Shown one piece after another: positions 28,936 to 41,429 of a DNA stretch of 64,000 nucleotides (its first letter is position 1; each line of letters starts with the position of its first letter). The notes beneath the pieces are model-generated. The model ran no database searches. It was not told the DNA's origin and was given only the letters and a program-made list of their open reading frames with translations. Source of the stretch: Symbiodinium microadriaticum (Eukaryota; Sar; Dinophyceae; Suessiales; Symbiodiniaceae); NCBI GenBank assembly GCA_001939145.1, contig LSRX01001103.1, forward strand, positions 139,124-203,123, read 5' to 3'. Position numbers and translations under genes: made by a program.

Positions 28936-31900
28936 CTAGCAAACATTCGAAAGCCCCAAAAGCCTGGAGCGTAGTGCGCATACTTGGCCGAATTTGTCAT
29001 CAGCACTCGGCTTGAGGCTGGGAGCACAGAGGCCGGTGCTGGCACCACCTGTGGGCGACTCGAGCTCATACTCTGACATGTCCTGTGCTCTGCTGTGCTT
29101 TAGCTTGTCTGCGTCTCCGGCCTCTCCCAACATGCACCAGCAGGTGTCACTGACCAGTTGAACACCAAACTCCTCAAGAGTCGCTGAGTATCCTCGTTCA
29201 CGCGCTTGGGCCAGAACCTGCAACAAAGTGGCCCCCGCTTTCACTGAGTCTCTCTGGTGCTTTTTGGCCTGTGGGCCGGCAGTGAGGACCACCGCCACAA
29301 GGGGATGCTTCTCGCGTCCCTGGCACAGCTCGGCAAGGCGTCGGTGCTCTTCCAGCGAGAAATGCGGATTCCCAAGCGCCACGAGGTCAACTTCACTCTC
29401 ATCGGCGTCGGCATCCTAGAGTAGCTCTTGTGGAGGCTGATAGCGCACATGTACAAGTTAGGGTAACTGCCGCGAAGCGTCGAGGTCTGTCCACGCAGAC
29501 TTGAGGTCATCCTGCCCAAGTTGTATGACCTGGCGCAGGCATGAGAGTCCTCGTTGTTTTTCCTACCGAACATTCTGCAAGAGCCAGGATGCTTGCCTCC
29601 AGCTGCCTTTCCGAGAGCACACTTTGCAGGTCGCGTGCCTGCTTGCAACAAACCATCTGTGACTGAGCACAGCATTCGACAGCGTCACAGAAAGGCTGAA
29701 CATCCAAGCTCTCGTTCCTCGGGAGTCAGGCCCACGAGGTGGAACATCGCCGCGGAGGAGCTGGTTCCAAATGCCGCGCTGAAGGCCTGAAAGTGGAATA
29801 GACAACGTCAGTCAGACCAACAGTCAACAAAGAGCCTTCAAGTCATCCCGCGTCGGTGCCAAGTGTTCCAGGCCCGTGATGGCCGGCACTGAGTGGGGAG
29901 ATCGCAGGCCACAAAGGTATCCCAAGGTAGGATAAAAAGCGTCGTCCAGCTGGCCTCACCGGGTTACACGATTTTGCAGGTCAGCTACTCTGCTCCCGCT
30001 TTCAAGGGCCTGGATCCAGCTCCGGGACTGCCAGGATGACCTCCGGCTTCCGGTCCCCGTCAACATGACAGCCAGCCCGAGGTGCTCGGCCGGTAATCGC
30101 GACACAGGCATCCAGAAAGTCCGCGTACTTCTGGGTTCCTCGGACATCGTTCCACTGAGTGCACTGCAGTTGAGAGTTCTGGGTTCCTCTTGCAGAGCCA
30201 GGCTTCGTGCTCCCAAAATGCTGTTGGCAAAGACCACAGCATTGGATTCCCCCCATCCAATCTGCTCCCCTAGTCGCGGGGCGTTCTCCAACAGGTAGGG
30301 CGCACACGTAAAGCTCGGCGCAGCGCCCATCGCGAGGTAGGCGTTCGCGAGAGCCTCCGCCGGCTCTCCCGAATCTGCCGGGACGCCAAGCATCCGCCAA
30401 TTCAGTCTGTCCACAGAGATGGCATTCAGAGTTGTCGGGACACGGACCTCTGCATCCCAACTCCGAAGCTTCTCTGCAAACTGCAGGCTCGCAGGGCCGA
30501 CGTAAGTGCAGCCATCGATGTGTGACTGGCTGACACTGATCAAGTCCTTCACCCCCTGTACCCTGGCCATGCGGCAGATGATGCCTCGGCCCAACACCAT
30601 GGGAAAACCAGTGCAACATATGCTGCATGCCTTCGCATCGCTGAGCATCCAGCGCATCGCGGCTTGTCTCGCAGGGCCCTCGACTCCCTCTAACATGCTC
30701 TGATCGTCTGCACTGAGCTCCACCTCAAGCGACGGAACACGGCAAACTCAACGCACTGTGGCCGAGGACGTCACGCGTAAACGCTTTACACTTGGCCTCG
30801 TCGCTTGGGAATCTCGGCTTTGCTGGAGCTTTGCCCCCTGTGCCGGTCTGCCCCAGGAACAACGAACCATCTTCCAGGATGGCGCGTCCAGCATGCGAGG
30901 ATAGCAAGCGAGCGAAGCCGGCATCCTAGCGTCTTCCACTCTCGTGCCTTCTACCACTCTCTACCCACAAAGCATAGCCAGTGCTTCCCAGCATCCCCCA
31001 CGCTCATCACCGGCAATCGAACGTCAAACATCTCTTCTGCCACGATAGCACCGAGAGCGATGATCTCATCCGGGTCCCGCAAAACTATGGCAGCAGGCCT
31101 GGCAAAAAAAGGACTCCGACCTGGCTTCTTCGATGTTCCAGCTTCGAGGATCGCCCGGCTAGTGCAATGTGATTTCTTTCCGACACTAGTTGCATCTTGT
31201 CCAGCTGGCTAAGCATGTGGAGTCCATGTGGAGTCTCTCACTCTCCCTCTGCACGGCAAGGAAACAAGCACAATGGGCCCGTTGCCGTTGAGGAGCAGCT
31301 CCAGTATCACCTGGTAAGCCCAGCTGCTGAAAAGGACGCAATCCGCAAGTACTTAGGTGCTTCGGATATCTGGTGCAGCCAAAGGCCCTTTGTCCGGTTT
31401 GGTCGCCCTGTTAATGCAACGAACCCTTGAGTGAATAAGGCCAAAGCAAGCAGTATTCACAGATTCAACTTGCAGTGGAACAGAGGTGAGACACACAAGT
31501 TGATCCATCCAAAACAGGCGCAAACCCCAGAAGAACGCCATCTTCCAGACCACTGCAACTCTACCAGCGTTGACGCCGACTTGCATCGGTCCTGACCTAC
31601 TTGCGGGGTTGTCCATTTCCTCGATCATTTACGAAACCAACTTTTCTTCAAACAAGATTCCTAAGCAAATGTCTCTTTCATGTGATCTGATGGTAGGCTG
31701 GCATGGGCGTTGGCTCAACGGCTTCAGGCAAAATTGACTGCTAAACAAACGACGTACCGATAAAAGTTTGATAAACGGTCTCCCTGCTATGTCTCTTTCC
31801 CACAGAATTTCACGAGGTCGACGATGCACTTCCCAAGCACTTCTGAGTCACTTCTGGACCGAATGAGGGAACCGAGCAGTGCCAGGTAAGCGCACACTTC

Positions 31901-32467
31901 CACTGTATTTCTGCCGTATCACCCTCGCTTTTCGGTCTCTCCCTCCGTATGCAAGCAAGACTTGCGCAAGGCCAAGGCCAATTGTCGCCAAGCTGCCTGG
32001 CTGCCCGTACAGGAGCCTGGCCCCGATTGCCGCCGCTTTAATGCTTTCACTCCACAGTTGCTGTCAATTCTGCACACTTCCGCGATGTGTATATGGGGAC
32101 AGGCAAGAACCGAGAAACGAGAAGCCTTCTGCGAGCTTCGGGAACCAGGCTCTAGAAAAAACCTACACTGGTTAAGTTCAACTTCGGTTGCTCTGAGCGC
32201 CTCGTCCACCCGGCAGGACAAGGATCTTGTCCCGCAGACTGCACCCATGCAGAGGGTGGTGGCGATCGATGATGGCGCCGGTCTTCGGGGACACGCCACC
32301 CCAAAAGCTGAGCCCAACAGAAGACACCAGCACCTGCAAACAGAGCACAGAGTTGGAAAATGGGAACATCGCTGGCAGCCAAAACATCTTCGGCGCAGTG
32401 CCTCACCGGAAGCTTTTCTGCCCGAGCTGAGAAGCTGCCCCCGAATCTCACTCGGCGCATCGGCCAT
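28936..32467 (-). CDS. Aconitase X (AcnX), fused swivel and catalytic domains, multi-exon
   Basis: Exons recognised in order: E1 32402-32467 (ATG in CCATGG; ends ASGE), E2 32201-32333 (VLVSSVGLSFWGGV to LVLPGGRG), E3 about 31279-31327 (VILELLLNGNG), E4 31098 to about 31005 (PAAIVLRDPDEIIALGAIV), E5 about 30940-30800 (HAGRAILEDGSLFLG), E6 about 30726-30205 (LSADDQSMLEG, SQSHIDGCTYVGP, VPTTLN, CAPYL, WGESNAVVFANSILGAR), E7 about 30150-30010 (KYADFLDACVAITGRAP), E8 about 29786-29690 (AAMFHLVGLTPEE) and E9 about 29420-28980 (EVDLVALGNPHFSLEEH). This covers the swivel domain and then the catalytic domain of AcnX. Fused forms include cis-3-hydroxy-L-proline dehydratase; split archaeal forms are mevalonate-5-phosphate dehydratase. 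The fused form favours the proline-type reaction, but the substrate is not settled. Several introns use GC donors. The 3' end of the gene is uncertain. Confidence 0.8.
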
Positions 32468-33088
32468 GGCTCGAAAGCAACAGCCGTGGCCACAGCTGCA
32501 ACGTGCGACTGAAGGCTCGGTAAAGACTGCTCCCTTCGCCTCCAACTCAAGGATGTCATGTCGAGCTTGGACTACATGACTGCGTGGTGCACAGTTCCCT
32601 GCTGTCAAAAACCCCGGAGCCTTAGTCGGACAGGGTGTCCACCCAAACAGAAAGCGAATCTTATCACGCAGACAGGCCTTCCTCAGCACAGCCTGCACAT
32701 CCCGAAGTCTCGTCGATTGTGCCTGCGAAGACAGATGAAAGCTTTCAAGAAGCACGGGCCTGCCATCCGTCCTGCTGGGTCTCTTCCGTCTGGGCCAGTC
32801 GCCTCCACTCCCAGCACTTCCAGCTGTCTTGCACACTTCTGTAGCACCAACACCCGGCCTCTCGACATCCAGCAGTCGGCTGCACACGCCATCGAGGTTC
32901 CTGGCTGGGGGCTTCTCAGCTCTTCCCAACGTGGGCTTCGGAGAGTCACCTGCCTGCTCAGCCGGATTAGCTCTCGCTCCAGAGCAGTCTCAGGTGTCTC
33001 GGCCCTCGCCAAGCACAGTGGACTTGTATCGGCAGCATCCGCCATTCTGGACAAAGCGCTGCAATTAGTGAATGAAGCACACGGAGAC

Positions 33089-33118
33089 TAAGCTAAGCCA
33101 ACTAAGCTTAGCCCTTGT
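33089..33118. other. Short CTAAGC/GCTTAG inverted and direct repeats
   Basis: CTAAGCTAAGCCAACTAAGC and the following TTAGCCC form overlapping inverted repeats in the gap between the AcnX and ceramidase genes. The rest of 32468-33328 shows no supported gene. Confidence 0.4.
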
Positions 33119-33328
33119 CTTTGTACTACATTGCTGCGATTTGCTGCAACCCCATGCTTTCGTCCAACCTACGCAATGGTGTGTTTTCAATAGCCCCTGG
33201 AGCTGCAGAAAGATGCAAAATTCACAGAGAGAAACGCAAAACATCCTTGGGCCTGCCCTGATCCCCTTCTCAAGGTTCTCAGGTTGCCTTTTTTGTGTTT
33301 CGGCTGGAGCTGAAGGCACTTAAGGAGC

Positions 33329-34186
33329 TCATTCCTGCGGAGCAGCGGCAATGTGCCAACTCAAGAGGCTGCGTCCCCGAAGCACCACCTTCCTTGCCAG
33401 CACCTCGGAACGTATCCATATCCATAGCAGGACTGCCGCATAGGTACCCAGATCAGCGCCGAAGTGCCAAAAAACGTGCAGGTAAAGGGGGCGCACGGAA
33501 TGGCAGAAGTTCCGATCGATGAGCCAGAGCAGGAAACCACCAGCATAACACAGCATTGCGGTTGTGAAAAGCAGCCACGCTGTGCTGTTCGCAGATTTCT
33601 GGCAAAATACGTACGAACTCCAAACTAGATACTGAACGCCGCTTCCATAGCAAAGCAGGAACACGTTTTGGTTCTCTGTGTCAAAAATGACAACTGCTAG
33701 AGTTGCAAGCACCGTCAACAATGCAAGCACAATCACTTCGGCGATCCTGCAGCTGTTTCCTCTATCGTTCATGGAACGACAGATGTAGATAAACACTGTG
33801 TTTGCCCACACCATGGGGAGCTCATCCAGAAGCTGCATGCTTCGGAGCAGCGTCGCATGAAATGCGAAGCTGCCTAGTCCAATCACAACAAAGGAAAAGA
33901 AAGCCAGGAGATAACGCAGCTCTACTAAGGTGACATGCGCGCAAACGCCATAGATTCCGGTAGCAACCAAGCACAAGGAGGTCAAAGAGTTAGCAAGCTC
34001 AGCAATGTAGTAGCTTGCTGCATAGTCCCTCTCACACCAGTTTACCGATGCTGTTTTGGCACCCCAGAAGCCCGCCGTTGTGTCACCAGCACCATCAACA
34101 GGACCCCGAATGGCCAAGAGCGCGAAGAGGGGTAGAATCAATGTCAGCACAATAGCCAGTACACGCTGCAAGCTCTCCAGCGCCAT
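33329..34186 (-). CDS. Alkaline ceramidase, intronless
   Basis: 285 residues from an ATG at 34186, near the usual 260-290 of the family. NWCERDY (49-55) and the following SYYIAELANSLTSL match the signature start. GSFAFHATLL carries Ser106 and His110, QLLDELPMVW carries Asp121, WLIDRNFCHS lies at 221-230 and HVFWHFGADLGTY carries His237 and His241. The three His form the zinc site in ACER enzymes. About seven hydrophobic helices follow the first one at 7-27. The enzyme hydrolyses ceramide or phytoceramide to a sphingoid base and a fatty acid in ER or Golgi membranes. It is a single uninterrupted frame, unlike the small-exon AcnX gene next to it, so it may be a retrogene (inference). AcnX lies about 0.9 kb downstream on the same strand. 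Confidence 0.93.
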   Translation of the reverse strand: MALESLQRVLAIVLTLILPLFALLAIRGPVDGAGDTTAGFWGAKTASVNWCERDYAASYYIAELANSLTSLCLVATGIYGVCAHVTLVELRYLLAFFSFVVIGLGSFAFHATLLRSMQLLDELPMVWANTVFIYICRSMNDRGNSCRIAEVIVLALLTVLATLAVVIFDTENQNVFLLCYGSGVQYLVWSSYVFCQKSANSTAWLLFTTAMLCYAGGFLLWLIDRNFCHSVRPLYLHVFWHFGADLGTYAAVLLWIWIRSEVLARKVVLRGRSLLSWHIAAAPQE

Positions 34187-34912
34187 GAGTTCTCCCGCTG
34201 CTGCGTGAGTACGCCATGTGCTATATTGTACAACGAAATTCCTTCAGCCGCAAGCGCAACTCCTCTCTCTATCTCGGCTCCCAATCGCACTTCCAGAGTT
34301 TAGGCAGCAAGCGGGAGGCAACCTGATTTTGCTAGAGGGCAACCACGGCGGGTCAAGAGGTCTCGAAGGGCGGCAGATGCATGAGAAATTCAGCTTGATC
34401 ATGACGCAAACAAGCCAAAGCTCGTCACAGGCACCTGCCGCCCGATACGTCATCTGCCCTGGACACTGCGCACAACTACATACATGCTCTGCACTTCGCA
34501 GTTGGACAAGGAGCCAGTCAAGCCTCTTGATCATGGCAGCTGCCCTTTGAGCAGTACAAGATGCAGGGCCTTGACTGGGCGAAAGTTGGTTCCAGCTTAC
34601 TCAATGGGCCATACGGGGTTTTCCCTGTCCTCGCCAAATGCGACGGCGAATTCCGCATTTGCTGGTAAAGGCATGACTGTTCTTCTGCCACTCTTGGCAG
34701 CAAATGCGGTAAGCCTGCACACAAAAAGCTACAATCGGCAAAAGAGCTATCCGAATTGGAGCACTCGTCACTGACGGCATGTGACTGAAACAGTAGCAGA
34801 GCATCAGTCGGGCTAACTCACGCAGCGCACCCTGACCATCAGATGGTACCGCAGCGGAGAAAGTCACACTAACCGATCACGCCGAGCCTCGAAAGTTCCT
34901 GGCTTTGCCGGC

Positions 34913-35851
34913 TCAAACCTGCATGTGGTAGACCTTGGGAGTGGAAGAGTCAGAGAGGGTAGACTCTGCGATTAAACAGAAGCCGCTGACAGACTCCAGG
35001 TCGTCCCCGGAAGTCTGCAACAGAGCGCGACGAGCCCCAAGTGCTTCTTCGAAAAGCCGCACGAGGTGCCCCGCCCTCTTTCGCAAGTAGAAGCCGCCAG
35101 CGGCTCCCGCAACCAGAAAGAAGGGCACCACGAAGGCGGAGGCCTTTACAGCAGAGGGCACTTTGCACTCTGTTTCCTGCTGCTCCTGCTAAGTCCCGAG
35201 CGGAAGTGGTCTTTTCCGACGCCTCCAAAAGCTGCTTTGGCGTCAAACAGCACTCGACTCCCCGGGAGTAGCCTCTGCAAAGGATGCAGGAGGTGATGGC
35301 TTGTTGCCTCCCTCCTTCTGCTGCTTTTTGACCAGCTCCTGGGCGACGGATAATACCGTCAACAGCAGAGCGCTCGAATCTCCAACGGCCCTGTCCTTTA
35401 TCCTCTGCTGCACCTCGGAAGCACAAGGACCAAACACGACTGTGACACAAGCCAGATACTGCCTAACCTGAAAGCTTGCAATCAAGTTGCATTGTCTGCC
35501 TGGCCCAACAATTGGCCAATTCGCTTAAAATCTCAACTCCGGACACCCACTCGCAGCACAGATGGAAATCGCTTGCAAATAGGCCAGTTCGGCGGCTGAC
35601 TCCGCTTCGGCTACAGTCCTGTCTGCCTTCTTCTCAACCTGAGTCCAAGTCGGCCGTAGGCTATGATCGGCCAGCCACAAACTGGGATAGCCTACTGGTC
35701 TTGCTCTTCCAATTGAGCTGCCCTTGTCCTGGTGGCTCGAATGAAAGTGTGCGCGTTGCGTCAAGCAGCCGATTGCATGGCACTGCTGAAGCCGTTCTTC
35801 AGGGAGTCGGAAACCTGACTCCAAGCGCAACAGCAACAACGACACACGCAC
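34913..35851 (-). CDS. Unidentified gene with a C-terminal membrane anchor
   Basis: Three minus-strand frames read as successive exons. 35525-35640 has KKADRTVAEAESAAELAYLQ. 35243-35485 has VRQYLACVTVVFGPCASEVQ and LLLTVLSVAQELVKKQQKEG. 34913-35158 has KASAFVVPFFLVAGAAGGFY (a transmembrane segment), then RKRAGHLVRLFEEALGARRA and a stop. The amphipathic, Ala-rich helices and single anchor suggest an organelle membrane protein. No family is recognised and junctions are not fixed. Confidence 0.4.
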
Positions 35852-35859
35852 GAATGCTC

Positions 35860-37640
35860 ATGGCACCTATGGGGGCATGGCCTGGTCTACGATTCCGTCG
35901 GCCCCGGACTGGATCTCCTGTGCCTGCGGCGCCGATGTCACAACGCCACAGAACTCCCTGGACTTATGAAAAAGACACTTCTCAGAGCCTTCTGCTTGAA
36001 TCTATCCTCCATGTCTGCAATCGTGGCCTGCAAGTCGGCATATCGACGCGACGTATTACATCGACATCTCCGATGTCTTATTGCTTTGAACAGCACAACA
36101 ACCTCCCGGTAAGAGTTGCGACGGACCTAGTAGCAACGGGAGGTTTCGAAGCCGAGCAGGCAAGGGGTTTCAAGGAGTCAGGGCCTGGGCATCGTCGCCG
36201 CCGGAGGATGCAAATGCCAGAGGACCTTTCACGGAAGGCTTCGAACCGGAGCCGGAGTCCTTCGATCCAGCCTGGCACCGCGCTCTTGGCGAAGATGCAA
36301 GGACACGCAAGGACCCAACTCTGCAAGAAGCGGCACTCTATGCCCTTTCTGAGAGCTTGAATGAACGATCTTCACTCGTGTTCTGAAACGGCTCTCTTGG
36401 CCATGCGACTGTTTGCCGATCAAAGACTTGATCAAACCCAATCAACCCGCAAGGCAGCTATTCTCCTCGCGGGTGTATCGGGTCGACCGAGTATGGCATC
36501 GATTTGCAAAGATAAACACTTCTGGTCCATGACCATCCATCTCACAATTTAATGTGAGTCAGTGCACACTAGACATTCGGAGGCCTCTCTTGGCATCGCT
36601 TGGGACAATGAAGACTGATGGGTGCGGAGTTCTCCAAACAACAGTTGAAGTTAGGTCTAGGTCTATCTGGCGGGCAATTGAGCGATGGGTGCCAGACAGG
36701 CCTCGAGGGATATGAACAATTTCGCGAATCCGGAACTGTGAAGCTACGTATGTCAGGTATTTCAGGCCATATGCCCAGCATTGCTGTGCCAGGCCTCCAC
36801 TCGCTTCTAACAGCGAGCTCAAGAATGAGAATTCGCATGACAGGCAAGAATCACACTGGAACTTGATGATGCATGCATGGATCAAAGCATCTGATGAACG
36901 CTAACCTCTCACTGCACGGAGGCATGCAGCATCGGTGCCAGCGCTAGTTAAAGCGTATTTGTCCCTGCAACTGCGCACACTCGGGCCCGGGTAGGGGTAG
37001 CTCGCAGATCCCAGGCTGCCTGAAGCTTACACGAAATGCATACACTTCCACGAGAAACTGCCGAAAGCTGCCCAGCACAACACCGCCCGATTCTCTCGCG
37101 GTCAAAAAACACTTTTTACAGGCTTCAGATCGGGATTCCAAGGGGCCAGCATTGCCGGTAGAGCCTAAGGCTCTAGTGGAAAAGGGAAACTTGGACTCCA
37201 AAGCCATCAGTTCCTTTCACGGCTGCGCGATGGGCTCGCTGTCCGGACAGTGGGCAGCACCAATTTGGACCTGAAGCATATGGCATATGGTCACATAAGG
37301 CTTTAGACAGGCAAGACCCGCTTCCGCAATGCGGCCCAAGGCTGTTGCCCTCTGCGGAGGTGCACGGCCATCCGGGCGAAGTACGGGGCGGACAAACTAG
37401 CCTGGAACTCCGAGACATGCCGACATCCAACCCATTGGCCTTTCTATCCTCTGCATCAAGGCCACTCGCTTCAGAAGATCTGGCTCGGATTCTGGAGCAT
37501 CTACACCTCCGTTTGGGAACGGAGCGGACTCTCCAGCGAGACAGGCATGTCGGCATGAACCATGGCATGTGGCTCATTGCAGGCCAGGGTACCCTCTGTT
37601 GTTTCCTCTGCCAAAGTCCTCATGTCAGCGGACAGCACAA
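35860..37640. other. No confident gene
   Basis: A long plus-strand opening ending at 36360 overlaps the gene on the other strand and has no domain. The rest holds only short frames. Confidence 0.45.
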
Positions 37641-37642
37641 AT

Positions 37643-39126
37643 TCATATAAGCTGTATTAGGCTTGCCGGCGAGGGGCTCGTTGCAGACCACAGCACCAAT
37701 GAGCAAGGCTCCTCCACGTTGCGGGAAAGCCTTTGTACCTCCACCTGCCTATACGACTTGCTGATGTAAGCTGCCGCCTCCGAGGATCTCATGAGGTTGC
37801 AGCACCTCGGACTCGGATACCACTGCCTTGTGCCTTCTTCCTTTATGGAGTGTCGTTCCGCCGGGGGAAGCACGTCACCCAAAAGCGCCATAGCAGCGAC
37901 TGCTGCCCAGAGTGGCTCAGAGGCGGCAATAAGGGCCACGTCGGAGCCCTTGACCCTGCGAAGGGCTTCGTTGGCCAGCCACATGGTCAGCACCTCGCCG
38001 CAGTGTGCTGCTTGCCATGATGACGAGCAGTGGCTGTAGCACTTCGTCAGCTCTGAACGAACCAACATAATCAAAGCAGCGTTGCCCACCAGAGCCGAAA
38101 AGCAGAGCGGTCCGAGGAGCCCGGGCGCCTGTCGGTGTCGGCCGCAGCATGCGCCGGAGCATGACAAATCATCCGACCGCCGTGGGAACGTTTGGGCTAT
38201 CGGGGAGTGGCACGCTTGGGTCCAAAAGCAGGCTTACTCTTCCACTCCTTCAGTGGGGGAAGCTCGCTTCGCTCTCAAGCACAAGTTCATGTAAACATGG
38301 AGTGCCTGCAGAACTTGGGGAATCTGCATGCCCAGCTCCATAGCTGCATCTCCACCCTTCTGCCAGGCGAGCCATCCGATGTTGGCCAAGGCCGTCATCC
38401 CAAGCTGGATGGCCGTTGAAGGCAGCGTGTCCTGTGGATGATCTTTCCTGCGCTCACGGAATGTCAGGCCTTCACACCATGGATAGTCCAACTGACTTTG
38501 TGATCTTGCACTGAACACCTTTCTCTGGCCAAGGATCATTGTTTGACCCAGCACATACCATCCTGCTCCGAAGGAGAGCGGGACTAGGCTGGCAACCAGA
38601 TCACCGACGCCCAAATCCAGCGCTCCGCCGCCGCCGAACTCGAGCACTCCGACTCCTTCGGCTCAGAAGCCCAGCTAGAAGCCGCTTCGATCAAAGATGT
38701 TAGAGGAGCCTGTGACCGCCATCGCAGCCGCTGCCAGGGTGCCCATGTTTAAGCGCCCCGCAACAATGCAGGTGATGCCTGGGGCGGAGCCCTCGACCGC
38801 TGCACGGAGCCACACATGCCTGCCTGCGCAGACGACGGCTTGAAGCGAGCCGAAGAAGGAGGTCTTCGCTGCAGTGGTCCCCAATCCTTCGCTGCGAAGA
38901 GCCCGCTTCGTGATCTGTATTGCTCTGTGCTTCGGTGCCCACAAGCTCCGGGTTCCCTGCATCCCGAAGAGCTTCTCTCAGATTTCGTGTGCTGTCGCCA
39001 AGATGTTGCCAAGGTGCCCAAGGCCACGAACATTGCTACGTATCCTGCACAGGAGGTCGCAGTTTGGCCATGTACCAAAGCGCGGCGTCCCTTTAGTAAG
39101 CCTGCCTGCTCCGTAGAAGGCGCCAA
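37643..39126 (-). CDS. DMT-superfamily (EamA-like) transporter, multi-exon
   Basis: The clearest exon starts at 37993 after a CGAG acceptor: LTMWLANEALRRVKGSDVAL, then IAASEPLWAAVAAMALLGDV and LPPAE. This is the classic last helix pair of EamA transporters (A-x-x-x-L with a Pro in the second helix and a Gly-Asp or Gly-Glu end). An upstream exon at about 38520-38630 has LDLGVGDLVASLVPLSFGAG, then WYVLGQ. Others near 38680-39100 are hydrophobic (MGTLAAAAMAVTGSSNIF; AGYVAMFVALGTLATSW). Members move nucleotide sugars, phosphorylated sugars or small metabolites across membranes; the substrate cannot be told. Exon borders other than 37993 are approximate. Confidence 0.55.
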
Positions 39127-40908
39127 CCTTCAAAGAGCCAAGCCTGTGCTAAGGCTAAGGGTCAGGAGTCGGTCAGGAGTCCAGTCGAGTGTTTTTGGAC
39201 CGGGACTCCAGCGTGCTTTGCAAAGAACTGGACGAGAAGAGCCAGGGCGACAAGCACAACGTGGCAACGGTGAAGCGCAGCGCTCCAAAAAGTACGCCGG
39301 GCTCCTTCCAGCACATCCCTGGGAAAATTATCGTCCGAACACAGTGTCCTCAAAACCCGCAGATGCCAGAGCGTCAATGCCAGCTTTGGATGACACAATG
39401 CTTCCTGTCAGGCCAAGGGGCATGGTCTTTGGCAATCTGAACCAGTTACCACCCCGCTCGGGCCTCCCCACATCATTGCATTGAACATACCTTGCACGCC
39501 GTCGCAGATCAAAGGAAAACAAGCCTTCCAAGCAACACATATTCCGCTTCTAAGGCTGACACTGACACCCTTCCTCAGCAGCTAGCTTCGGCAGTCGCTC
39601 TCGTAAAAAAGCACGAGCGCGGATCCAATCTTCAGGCTTGCTAACTATAATCCAAGGCTCCAAAGCACTTCGCTCTCCATGGGATTAGCAGCTGGTGTGG
39701 ATGAAGGTACTGCTTCAGCAAGTTGAACCACATCAATGTTAGCCACAGCAGACTCGTGTGTGTCTGGCCGGATCCTGTGACAATCAAAGCCAGTGCAGCT
39801 TTTGCAGAAATGATGTATCTCCAGCTTATTTCCATGTCCAGAGAGGAAGCAAATGCCGAATTGTAAGTGCTGAAGCTCAAAAAGTCAAGTCTCTTCGTTT
39901 CTGTCAAACCAGGCACGAAGCTCTCGTACCTGCTATTGGCGGAGTGGATGCCATGCCTGAAGCAGAATCGACACTTGCCAAAGTGAGACTAAGCAACGGC
40001 TCTCTTCGCCGCAGCAGAGCATGTCATGGCATGCATCACACAGGCCAGCCTCCATGCAAGAAAGCAAGCTCCGAAGACAACCGCCACTGCGATGGTCTGC
40101 GAAAGCCAAGCACATAGTCAGTCAAACAAAATGAGCAACACATCTTCCTCTCTGCTGAATACCTGCTCAAGAATGACGTCTGCCTTCCGACGTGGCGTCT
40201 TGCGGAAACCCATGCTACGATATTTGCGGCAACTATCCGGGGGCCGCTACGGACGCTCTAAAGCCTTGAGACGCATTGCAGCGTTGAGCATGGTATACAC
40301 AGGTACGCGAGCTTGCCACCCTTCTGCTGCAGCAAGCAAGGGCAAACAGCAAGCGAGCAGAAGCTGCGCTGCCACCGCCTTGGCGTGCTCACTGACATGC
40401 CCTCGATTTCCCAGCTCCCTAAGGAACACCTGCTGTAAGACGGGGGATCCCTTTGCTGCAGCCCTCATAGCTTTCGCAATCCTCGACTGTCACGCGCCGC
40501 CGTGGTCACCATTCTCCGCACCAACAGATGGACAGGGGCATCCGGACACGCGAGCTCCCTCGTTCTTGCACAGAACCACAGGAGTCAGTTCCACCCGGTT
40601 GTGCCACCGTCCTCAATACCGTTTCATGACTCGTATGCTCCATGTTGTCCATTGATGAAAGCTCTGCCGGGCTCATGTCGATCGAAGGTTCGACTGCAGC
40701 CTTTAGGGAAGCTGTTTGTGGCACCTGCGTTCACCTGGCTCTTGCAGCGAAGCTCGGGCCAGCACCCGTTTTGATCCTCTCCTTGTTGGTCTCGTACTGT
40801 CCTCATCTGCCCATGCTGGCCACGAGCATGCGGCAATCCAAGCTTCTGGCCTTCGATCGACTTCAGTGCGTATGCCTGGTACTCCTCAAATCGAAAAGAA
40901 AGACAGAG

Positions 40909-41010
40909 AGAGAGAGAGAGAGAGAGAGTCAGAGAGTCACAGAGTCACAGAGTCACGGAGTCACGGAGTCACAGAGTCACAGAGTCAGAGAGAGAGAGAG
41001 AGCGAGAGAG
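40909..41010. repeat. (GA)n flanking a GTCACAGA minisatellite
   Basis: GAGAGA tracts enclose about six units of GAGTCACA or GAGTCACG (40927-40985). It lies between short openings with no domain. I see no supported gene at 39.2-41.4 kb. Confidence 0.85.
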
Positions 41011-41429
41011 ATGTTCGAAAGCTCCCTCTGCTCGGTAGCATGGCAGAAGTGACGGGGTGGTCCTTCGGCACGTACTTCTTCAGCTGATCTTCCCTGGCGG
41101 TCGCGAAGTGCACAAAGCAGACTCTAGCTTGAAGGGCCGTCAAACCTGGATTTCTTCCAGGCATCCAGTTCCTCCATGGTCTTGCAATCCTCCGCGCAGA
41201 ATCATCAACTCTAAGCACGACAGCTGAGCTGAAGCTGCCAAGTTGCAGAAGGATCGCTTGGAACGGCAGGAGCCCTGACAGCACAGCTCAACACATCGCG
41301 CTTCAGAGTCCCACCCTAAACCCTCAAGGCTCCGACGCTGGTGCCGGGGCTGGAGCTGCCAGCAACTGCAAAGCGCTCTGACACAAAGCGAAGGGCCGTG
41401 AACGGATCATGGAATCATTGGGCCTCGGG

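Noticed and set aside
31919..32929. 336-residue minus-strand ORF
   Set aside because: It mixes frames across AcnX exons E1 and E2 and their introns; the aconitase X homology is spread over different frames with splice sites.
35476..36360. 294-residue plus-strand ORF
   Set aside because: No domain, Ser-Arg-Pro bias, and opposite to more protein-like exons on the minus strand.
40927..40985. GTCACAGA units as a regulatory array
   Set aside because: Short units embedded in GA microsatellite, best explained as repeat slippage.
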